Assembly (NCBI RefSeq): GCF_005670685.2
Contig: NZ_CP062008.1
Location: 930,001-994,000 of the forward strand
DNA from: Mycolicibacterium mucogenicum DSM 44124
Lineage (GTDB): Bacteria; Actinomycetota; Actinomycetes; Mycobacteriales; Mycobacteriaceae
DNA: 64,000 nucleotides
Direction: 5' to 3'
How positions within the stretch are numbered: the first letter of the stretch is position 1; every line of letters starts with the position of its first letter. A program made the position numbers and the translations under genes. Below the pieces are notes generated by a model. It worked only from the letters and a program-made list of their open reading frames with translations. It searched no databases and was not told where the DNA came from. Of this stretch, positions 57,730 to 64,000 are shown one piece after another.

Positions 57730-57731
57730 GA

Positions 57732-59834
57732 TTAAGACATCCCCGGGATGAACTGGATGAGCAGGTCGATGAGTTTGATGCCGATGAACGGGGCGATGAT
57801 GCCGCCCAGGCCATAGACGTACAGGTTGCGGCTCAAGAGCTTTGACGCACTGCTGGGCGTGTACCTCACACCCCGCAGCGACAGCGGGATCAGCGCGATG
57901 ATGACGAGGGCGTTGAAGATCACCGCCGACAGGATCGCCGACTGCGGGCTGTGCAGCCGCATGATGTTCAGCAGATCGAGCCCCGGGAACAGGGCCACGA
58001 ACATCGCCGGGATGATCGCGAAGTACTTCGCGATGTCGTTGGCGATGGAGAACGTGGTCAAGGCGCCGCGGGTGATGAGCAGCTGCTTGCCGATCTCGAC
58101 GATCTCGATGAGCTTGGTCGGGTCCGAGTCGAGGTCGACCATGTTGCCGGCCTCTTTGGCCGCCGAGGTGCCGGTGTTCATCGCGACGCCGACGTCGGCC
58201 TGGGCCAGCGCGGGGGCGTCGTTGGTGCCGTCACCGGTCATCGCGACGAGCTTGCCGCCGGCCTGCTCCTTTTTGATCAGTGCCAACTTGTCCTCGGGCG
58301 TGGCCTCGGCCAGGAAGTCGTCGACCCCGGCCTCGTCGGCAATCGCCTTGGCGGTCAACGGGTTGTCGCCGGTGATCATGACGGTGCGGATGCCCATCTT
58401 GCGCATCTCGTCGAACCGTTCGCGCATGCCCTGCTTGACGACGTCCTTGAGATGGATGACGCCCAGCACTTCGGCCTTGTCGTCCTGGACGCGGCCGACC
58501 ACCAGCGGGGTGCCGCCGGCCGCGGAGATGCCGTCGACGATGTCGCCCAATTCGATGGGCACGGTGCCGCCCTGACCCCGAATCCAGTCCGCGACGGAGT
58601 TGGCCGCGCCCTTGCGCAGCTTCTGGCCGTCGTGCAGATCGACGCCGGACATCCGGGTCAGTGCGGTGAACTCGACCCACGTGGCATCGGTCAGCTCGCC
58701 CGGGGTGCGCGCCCGCAAGCCGTGGGTCTCCTTGGCATACACCACGATTGACCGGCCCTCAGGTGTCTCGTCGGCGAGGCTCGACAGCTGCGCCGCATCG
58801 GCGAGCTGCTCGTCGGTGATCCCGGGCACCGGGATGAAGCCCGCGGCCTGCCGATTGCCGAGCGTGATGGTGCCGGTCTTGTCGAGCAGCAGGGTGTTGA
58901 CGTCACCGGCGGCTTCCACGGCCCGACCCGACATGGCGAGCACGTTGCGCTGCACGAGCCGGTCCATGCCGGCGATGCCGATCGCCGACAGTAGTGCACC
59001 GATCGTGGTGGGGATCAAACAGACCAGCAGTGAGACCATCACGATGCCGGTGACGCCGAAGCTGTCGAGCGCCTCGGTGTCGGGCACGCCCGGGTTGTTG
59101 GCCTTCGAGTAGATGGCCAGCGGCTGCAGCGTCGCGACGGCGAACACGAAGATGATCGTCAGCGCGGCCAGCAGGATGTTGAGTGCGATCTCGTTGGGGG
59201 TCTTCTGACGGTTGGCGCCCTCGACCAGAGCGATCATGCGGTCCACGAAGCTTTCGCCCGGCTTCTGGGTGATCTGCACGACGATGCGGTCGGACAGCAC
59301 CGTGGTGCCGCCGGTGACCGCTGACCGGTCGCCACCGGACTCCCGGATGACGGGTGCCGATTCGCCGGTGATCGCCGACTCGTCTACGGAGGCAATGCCT
59401 TCCACGACGTCACCGTCACCGGGGATGACCTGACCGGCTTCGACGACGACGATGTCGCCCTGCTGCAGCAGGGGAGCGGCGACCTCCTCTTCGGTACCGG
59501 CACTGCCCGGCGCCCACCCGACCAGCTTGCGGGCCATGGTGTCGGACTTGGTTTTTCGCAGGCTGGCGGCCTGGGCCTTGCCGCGTCCCTCGGCGACTGC
59601 TTCGGCGAGGTTGGCGAAAACGACTGTCAGCCAGAGCCAGAACACGATCAGCCAGGCGAACCAGCTGGAGTTCAGCACGGCCAGGACCGTCGACCAGACG
59701 GCGCCGACCTCGACGATGAACATCACCGGGTTGCGCCACAGGGTGCGGGGGTCCAGCTTGCGCAGGGCGTCCGGCATGGACTTCCACAGCATCTTCGGGT
59801 CGAGCAGGCCGCCCTTTACAGCGGTATCGGACAT
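57732..59834 (-). CDS. kdpB: Potassium-transporting ATPase ATP-binding subunit KdpB
   Basis: A 700-residue P-type ATPase. Phosphorylation motif DKTGTIT, TGES (AITGESAPV) actuator loop, [18 protein letters not shown] hinge and KdpB helix signatures are intact. Starts in a one-base overlap with kdpA stop (TGATG). Couples ATP hydrolysis to KdpA K+ uptake. Confidence 0.97.
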   Translation of the reverse strand: MSDTAVKGGLLDPKMLWKSMPDALRKLDPRTLWRNPVMFIVEVGAVWSTVLAVLNSSWFAWLIVFWLWLTVVFANLAEAVAEGRGKAQAASLRKTKSDTMARKLVGWAPGSAGTEEEVAAPLLQQGDIVVVEAGQVIPGDGDVVEGIASVDESAITGESAPVIRESGGDRSAVTGGTTVLSDRIVVQITQKPGESFVDRMIALVEGANRQKTPNEIALNILLAALTIIFVFAVATLQPLAIYSKANNPGVPDTEALDSFGVTGIVMVSLLVCLIPTTIGALLSAIGIAGMDRLVQRNVLAMSGRAVEAAGDVNTLLLDKTGTITLGNRQAAGFIPVPGITDEQLADAAQLSSLADETPEGRSIVVYAKETHGLRARTPGELTDATWVEFTALTRMSGVDLHDGQKLRKGAANSVADWIRGQGGTVPIELGDIVDGISAAGGTPLVVGRVQDDKAEVLGVIHLKDVVKQGMRERFDEMRKMGIRTVMITGDNPLTAKAIADEAGVDDFLAEATPEDKLALIKKEQAGGKLVAMTGDGTNDAPALAQADVGVAMNTGTSAAKEAGNMVDLDSDPTKLIEIVEIGKQLLITRGALTTFSIANDIAKYFAIIPAMFVALFPGLDLLNIMRLHSPQSAILSAVIFNALVIIALIPLSLRGVRYTPSSASKLLSRNLYVYGLGGIIAPFIGIKLIDLLIQFIPGMS

Positions 59835-61504
59835 CAGTGGATTCCTTCAGCAAGGGGGCCGAGCGCCAGCGCCGGCAGGAAGGTCAGGGCGACGAGGATC
59901 AGCGTCACGCCGGCGACCATGCCGACGAACTGCGGACGGTGCGTCGGCAGCGTGCCGATCGACGGGGGCGTGCTGCCCTGTTTGGCCAGTGAACCGGCGA
60001 GAGCGAGCACCAGGATCATCGGCAGGAAGCGGCCGATGAGCATCGCCAGGCCCAAAGCCGTGTTGTACCAGACGGTATTGACCGACAGACCCGCGAACGC
60101 CGAGCCGTTGTTGTTGGCCGCCGACGTGAAGGCGTACAGCACTTCGGACAGGCCGTGCGGGCCCGCGTTCAGCATCGCCGCGCGCTCACCCGGGAGTGCC
60201 ATGGCAAAAGCGGTGCCGGTCAACACGATCAGCGGTGTGACAAGGAAATAGCTTGCGGCCAGCTTGATCTCCCGCGGGGTGATCTTCTTGCCCAGGTACT
60301 CCGGCGTGCGCCCGACCATCAGGCCGGCCACGAACACTGTGATCACCGCGAGGATCAGCATGCCGTACAGGCCGGAGCCGGTACCGCCTGGCGCGACCTC
60401 ACCGAGCTGCATGTTGAACATCGTCATCAGGCCGCCGAGGGACGGGTACGAGTCGTGGAACGAGTTCACCGCACCGGTGGAGGTCAGCGTGGTGGCGGTG
60501 GCGAAGACCGCCGAATTGGCCACGCCGAAGCGCTGTTCCACGCCTTCCATCGACGCTCCGATGGCGGTGGGCACGGTGCCGTGGTGCTGGTTCTGGAACA
60601 CCAGCATGAGGCTGCAACTGATGACGGCTAGCACGGACATCACGGCGACGATCGCGTATCCCTGCTTGCGGCTGCCGACCATCCGGCCGAACGTGCGCGG
60701 CAGCGAGAACGAGATCACCAGCAACAGAAAGATCTCCACCCAGTCGGTCCAGGCCGTCGGGTTCTCGAACGGGTGGGCCGAGTTGGCGTTGAAGAACCCG
60801 CCACCGTTGGTACCCAGCTCCTTGATCACCTCCTGGCTGGCCACCGGACCACCGGTGAGGGTCTGCTGCGCACCGGCCAAGGTGTTGGCGACCTGGTCGT
60901 GCAGGTGGAAGTTCTGGATGGCCCCGCCGGCGATGAGGATCAGCGCGGCAATGACGGCCAGCGGCAACAGGATTCGAATGGTGCCGCGCACCAGGTCGAC
61001 CCAGAAGTTGCCCAGTTCGGTGGCGTGCCGGCGGGCGAACCCGCGCACGAGTGCGACCGCGACGGCCATGCCGACCGCAGCCGACACGAAGTTCTGCACC
61101 GACAGACCGGCCATCTGCACCAGGTGGCCCTGGGTGGTCTCACCCGAGTAGGCCTGCCAGTTGGTGTTGGTGACGAAGCTGACGGCGGTGTTCCACGCCA
61201 GGTCGGCCGTCATCGGGGTGGCCGGATCGTTCAGGTGCAGCGGCAGTACGCCCTGCACCAGCTGGAAGGAGAAGAGGAACAGCAGTGAGACGGCCGAGAA
61301 GGCGAGTGCACTGCGGGCGTAGGCGCCCCAGTTCTGCTCGGCTTCCGGGTCGGCGCCGATCACCTTGTAGATGAGACGTTCTGCACGCGAGTGCTTTTCG
61401 GACGTGTACACGCGGAACATATAGTCGCCCAACGGCACATGCACGGCGGCGAGCGCGACGATCAGGGAGAGCAGGAACGCGATTCCCGCGGCGGTGGGGC
61501 TCAC
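59834..61504 (-). CDS. kdpA: Potassium-transporting ATPase potassium-binding subunit KdpA
   Basis: A 556-residue ten-helix K+-channel-like subunit. The selectivity-filter-like loops are visible as [25 protein letters not shown] and ANNNGSAF. I choose the GTG at 61504 because it overlaps the kdpF stop (TAGTG) and begins at the conserved N-terminus. Works as KdpFABC high-affinity K+ import. Confidence 0.96.
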   Translation of the reverse strand: MSPTAAGIAFLLSLIVALAAVHVPLGDYMFRVYTSEKHSRAERLIYKVIGADPEAEQNWGAYARSALAFSAVSLLFLFSFQLVQGVLPLHLNDPATPMTADLAWNTAVSFVTNTNWQAYSGETTQGHLVQMAGLSVQNFVSAAVGMAVAVALVRGFARRHATELGNFWVDLVRGTIRILLPLAVIAALILIAGGAIQNFHLHDQVANTLAGAQQTLTGGPVASQEVIKELGTNGGGFFNANSAHPFENPTAWTDWVEIFLLLVISFSLPRTFGRMVGSRKQGYAIVAVMSVLAVISCSLMLVFQNQHHGTVPTAIGASMEGVEQRFGVANSAVFATATTLTSTGAVNSFHDSYPSLGGLMTMFNMQLGEVAPGGTGSGLYGMLILAVITVFVAGLMVGRTPEYLGKKITPREIKLAASYFLVTPLIVLTGTAFAMALPGERAAMLNAGPHGLSEVLYAFTSAANNNGSAFAGLSVNTVWYNTALGLAMLIGRFLPMILVLALAGSLAKQGSTPPSIGTLPTHRPQFVGMVAGVTLILVALTFLPALALGPLAEGIH

Positions 61505-61593
61505 TAGAACCGCTCCGGAAACAGCAGTGCGGCGACCAGGAACAGTGCGATGACCAGACACAGCACCAGGCCGATGGCGTTGGCGTAGTTCAC
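61504..61593 (-). CDS. kdpF: KdpF small subunit
   Basis: A 29-residue single-helix peptide, [18 protein letters not shown] then [11 protein letters not shown]. The ALLFPE(R/K)F ending is the KdpF signature. It stabilises the KdpABC complex. GTG at 61593 overlaps a further upstream micro-ORF (GTGA), and its stop overlaps the kdpA start by one base. Confidence 0.88.
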   Translation of the reverse strand: MNYANAIGLVLCLVIALFLVAALLFPERF

Positions 61594-61673
61594 AGGCGTT
61601 CCACCGCCTTCTGGATTACGCCGAGCAGGGCGAAGATCGCCACTGTCAGCACCACGAACACCACTACAGACAT
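61590..61673 (-). CDS. 27-residue membrane micropeptide preceding kdpF
   Basis: A 27-codon [23 protein letters not shown] then QKAVERL, a single hydrophobic helix with a basic C-terminal end. ATG 61673 has a GGGAGAA site six bases upstream, the best ribosome site in the operon, and the TGA overlaps kdpF as GTGA. No base is wasted from here through kdpA, so the peptide is very likely translated and coupled to kdpF. Could be a second KdpF-like helix, or a regulatory peptide. Confidence 0.65.
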   Translation of the reverse strand: MSVVVFVVLTVAIFALLGVIQKAVERL

Positions 61674-62002
61674 GGGTTCTCCCACACGTAAACGGGTCGC
61701 CGGCCCTCGGCGACCTCGCCAGCATCGACCCGTGGGAGAGGGCTTCCGGCGATCTTGACGCCTTCTTTACGGCCTGCCCGGCTTCCTTTACGGATTTCCG
61801 CTTCGAGCGCCGGGGCCAGGATGCGCGCGGCGCGACAAATGCCTGGTCATGTGATGTTTTGCACAGCGCGAGCGGGTGGTGCCAGGGCATTTACGGGCAG
61901 CCCGGCCGGTGGGAGTCGAAAGCAGTTGATGTCGCGTGAGCGCACAACCGGCTAACGTGCCATGCGTGTGGGGCCGATCACCCCTCAAACCTCGGGAGGC
62001 AT
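61674..62002. promoter_or_regulatory. kdp operon / fadD intergenic control region
   Basis: No gene is supported in this 329-bp gap. It has a direct repeat CTTTACGG at 61765-61772 and 61786-61793 (21 bp apart, two helical turns), suiting KdpE dimers, and a minus-strand leader with mutually exclusive stems: GGTCGCCG/CGGCGACC (61695-61715) versus ACGGGTCG/CGACCCGT (61692-61699 with 61726-61733). GGGAGG at 61994-61999 is the ribosome site of the ligase. Confidence 0.6.
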
Positions 62003-63652
62003 GTGGTGTTGGACGTCGTCGGTGGAGTGCAGCAGAAGCTGGGCCGCATAGCGGAATCCGCAACCGCGGTACGCAGGCTGTTCGAGACCGGCTTCCTGGA
62101 CCTCGCCAACCCCGGGGCCATGATCGTGACCGCGAAGAATGCGCCGATATTCGGCCCGCAGGCGACCATGGCCATTCAGGGTGGACGTAAGTACGCGGGT
62201 CTGCCGGCATTGGTGGATGAACGTGGCACGCTGACCTACCGGCAGGTGAACGATCAGTCCTGGGCGCTCGCGCGCGGCCTGCAGAGCCTGGGCGTGACGG
62301 AAGGCTCCGTGGTCGGCCTGCTGTGCCGCGACCATCGTGGCCTGATCCTGGCCATGGTGGCGTGCGGCAAGCTCGGGGCCCGGCTGGTGCTGATGAACAC
62401 CGGCTTCGCCAAGCCGCAGTTCGCCCAGGTCTGTGAGCGCGAGGGCGTCAAGGTGGTCCTGCATGACAGTGAGTTCCTCGGCCTGCTCGACGCGCTGCCG
62501 GCGGACATGCCGCGCGTGTTGACCTGGGTGGACGAGGGCCATGACGTGCCCGCGTCGGCGCAGACCCTCGACGCGATCGTCGCGGCCAACTCCACCGAAC
62601 CGCTGCCCCCGCCGAGCAAGGCGGGTGGCTCCGTCATCCTCACCAGCGGGACGACGGGCCTGCCGAAGGGTGCACCGCGAAGCTCGGTGTCGCCGTTGGC
62701 GACGGCACAGATCATCGACCGAATTCCGTTCCCGCGCAAGGGAACCATGGTGATCGTCTCGCCGATCTTCCACAGCACCGGGTGGGCGACCTACACCGTC
62801 GGCGCGGCGTTGGGCAACAAGGTGGTGACCGCCCGCCGGTTCAACGCCGAGCGGACCCTGCAGCTCATCGCCGAGCACAAGGCCGACATGCTCGTCGCGG
62901 TGCCCACGATGCTGCACCGGATCGTCGAACTGGGGCCCGAGGTCATCGGCAAGTACGACACCTCGTCGCTGAAAACGATCCTGATCGCCGGGTCGGCATT
63001 GAGCCCCGAACTGTCCAACCGGGTGCAGGACACCTTCGGCGATGTGCTCCACAACCTGTACGGCTCAACCGAATGCGCCATCGCGAGCGTCGCCACCCCG
63101 GCCGAACTGCGGCTCGCCCCGGGTACCGCGGGACGGGCGCCGGTGACGTGTGAGGTGGTGCTGTACGACGAAAACGACAAGCGCATCACCGGCAACAACA
63201 AGCGCGGCCGCATCTTCGTCCGTAATGGCGCCCCATTTGCCGGATACACCGATGGCCGGTCAAAGCAGATCATCGACGGTTACATGTCCAGCGGCGACAT
63301 GGGGCACTTCGATGACCACGGGCTGTTGTTCGTCGACGGCCGTGACGACGACATGATCGTCTCCGGCGGCGAGAACGTGTTCCCGCAGGAAGTCGAGGAA
63401 CTACTGGCCGAGCGCGACGACATCTTCGACGCGGCCGTCGTCGGGGTCGACGACGTCGAGTGGGGAAAGCGGTTGCGGGCCTTCATCGTTTCAAAACCGG
63501 GCGCTGCGCAGGACGCCGATGAGATCAAGGCGTTCGTCAAGAACAACCTGGCTCGGCACAAGGTGCCGCGCGACGTGGTGTTCATCGACGAGCTGCCGCG
63601 CAACACCACCGGCAAGCTGCTGCGCCGCGTGCTGATCGAGATGGACGTCTAG
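62003..63652 (+). CDS. Long-chain fatty acid-CoA ligase (FadD-type)
   Basis: A 549-residue ANL acyl-CoA synthetase. P-loop ILTSGTTGLPKGAPR, LYGSTECAIASV, the hinge SSGDMGHFDDHG and GRDDDMIVSGGENVFPQEVEE, and catalytic Lys in NTTGKLLRR. The two consecutive GTG codons at 62003 and 62006 follow GGGAGG; 62006 has better spacing. A long N-terminal extension (~50 residues) is typical of FadD2/FadD12-like mycobacterial enzymes. Substrate is inferred to be a long-chain fatty acid. Confidence 0.9.
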   Translation: MVLDVVGGVQQKLGRIAESATAVRRLFETGFLDLANPGAMIVTAKNAPIFGPQATMAIQGGRKYAGLPALVDERGTLTYRQVNDQSWALARGLQSLGVTEGSVVGLLCRDHRGLILAMVACGKLGARLVLMNTGFAKPQFAQVCEREGVKVVLHDSEFLGLLDALPADMPRVLTWVDEGHDVPASAQTLDAIVAANSTEPLPPPSKAGGSVILTSGTTGLPKGAPRSSVSPLATAQIIDRIPFPRKGTMVIVSPIFHSTGWATYTVGAALGNKVVTARRFNAERTLQLIAEHKADMLVAVPTMLHRIVELGPEVIGKYDTSSLKTILIAGSALSPELSNRVQDTFGDVLHNLYGSTECAIASVATPAELRLAPGTAGRAPVTCEVVLYDENDKRITGNNKRGRIFVRNGAPFAGYTDGRSKQIIDGYMSSGDMGHFDDHGLLFVDGRDDDMIVSGGENVFPQEVEELLAERDDIFDAAVVGVDDVEWGKRLRAFIVSKPGAAQDADEIKAFVKNNLARHKVPRDVVFIDELPRNTTGKLLRRVLIEMDV

Positions 63653-63659
63653 GGCGGCA

Positions 63660-64000
63660 ATGCCAACCGAACTCAGTGCCGAGCAGGCTGCTGCCCGGCT
63701 GGGGCCTGTCGACACCCTGGGCATCACGCTCGGCCCGGGCCAGCCTCCGGCGCTACTGAGGGCGCTCGGTGCACGCCAGGACTGGTCGAATCTGCGGGTG
63801 TTCGGGGCGCTGCTGGCCGTTGGGACCGAACTGTTTTCGCGGCCGGGCGTGCACTACGTCTCCGGCTTCTATGGGCCGATCGAGCGGGCGCTGCGGGACA
63901 TGGGCGCCGACATCGAGTTCGCCGCTGCGGACTTCCGCCGGTTCGCGCCACTGCTGGAACGGCAGGCACCGCGGGTGATGACGACCGTCGCCACACCACC
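63660..64000 (+). CDS. Acetyl-CoA hydrolase/transferase family protein, N-terminal part
   Basis: The first 113 codons of a protein that runs off the window. It begins MPTELSAEQAAARLGPVDTL, continues with a Rossmann-like GITLGPGQPPALLRALG, and reaches VMTTVATPP, a segment typical of actinobacterial acetyl-CoA hydrolase/4-hydroxybutyrate CoA-transferase proteins. Starts seven bases after the ligase stop, so both are probably one acyl-CoA operon. Frame is open to the end. Confidence 0.7.
   Translation, partial: MPTELSAEQAAARLGPVDTLGITLGPGQPPALLRALGARQDWSNLRVFGALLAVGTELFSRPGVHYVSGFYGPIERALRDMGADIEFAAADFRRFAPLLERQAPRVMTTVATP

Noticed and set aside
61504..61890. 128-residue minus-strand ORF containing kdpF
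   Set aside because: The extension upstream of kdpF is Arg/Ser/Lys-rich and covers the promoter region; the short kdpF frame fits the family exactly.

Overview
The window is high-GC actinobacterial DNA from a mycobacterium, most likely a rapid-growing Mycolicibacterium. From about 7.9 kb rightwards the gene order follows the M. tuberculosis Rv0998-Rv1031 block as I remember it: pat, alkB-like, pmt, rsmI, pabB, metS, tatD, rpfB, ksgA, ispE, pks16, pth, rplY, lpqT, prs, glmU, tRNA-Gln, TetR, mfd, mazG, lpqU, eno, ftsB-like, DUF501, ppx and kdp. Genes such as gdhA, the ECF41 sigma operon, efeUOB, the hchA/P450 group and a decarboxylase paralogue are inserted relative to that order. Species assignment is inference from gene content only.

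Layout. 0-7 kb: an accessory stretch with a cytochrome P450, a TetR/HchA divergent pair, a SHOCT peptide, an MgtC/DUF4010 membrane protein, a crotonase-fold protein and an acyltransferase. 7.1-9.7 kb: a zinc-independent ribosomal protein L31 (rpmE2) coupled to a WhiB-like gene behind two Zur-box-like palindromes, divergent from cAMP-controlled lysine acetyltransferase Pat, which is coupled to an AroE-like dehydrogenase. 9.7-18.9 kb: three lipoproteins, AlkB-like, Pmt, RsmI, PabB, and an ECF41 sigma factor behind its partner oxidoreductase with a near-consensus ECF41 promoter. 18.9-27.8 kb: gdhA-metS facing tatD-rpfB-ksgA-ispE, then the acyl-activating enzyme Pks16. 27.9-36.9 kb: two small secreted proteins, pth-rplY, SDR, lpqT-arsC-prs-glmU, tRNA-Gln, a TetR regulator, and a diaminopimelate-decarboxylase paralogue that has lost its PLP lysine. 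37-51.5 kb: mfd-mazG, an alpha/beta hydrolase, an AraC regulator, the iron-uptake operon efeUOB, lpqU, eno, ftsB-like, DUF501, ppx. 51.5-64 kb: a 32-residue Cys/His-rich metallothionein-like gene, a cutinase, a methyltransferase, the complete kdp potassium operon with sensor genes and an extra 27-residue membrane peptide, an acyl-CoA ligase, and the start of a CoA-transferase.

Regulation. Many genes have a -10 hexamer (TANNNT) six to eight bases before an ATG/GTG, so they probably make leaderless mRNAs. Two divergent pairs (pmt/rsmI and metS/tatD) have exactly 24 bp between start codons and back-to-back -10 elements sharing the same TA step, an unusually compact bidirectional promoter. The window also holds several strong palindromes in intergenic DNA (15.2, 16.6, 25.9, 28.5, 33.3, 35.6 and 51.5 kb), two clear rho-independent terminators, iron-box-like repeats before efeU, and direct repeats plus mutually exclusive hairpins before the kdp operon.

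Most attractive for follow-up: the metallothionein-like micro-gene, the lysine-less decarboxylase paralogue, the peptide upstream of kdpF, the Zur-like rpmE2-whiB unit, and the 24-bp bidirectional promoters. I see no CRISPR array, insertion sequence, prophage or rRNA gene.
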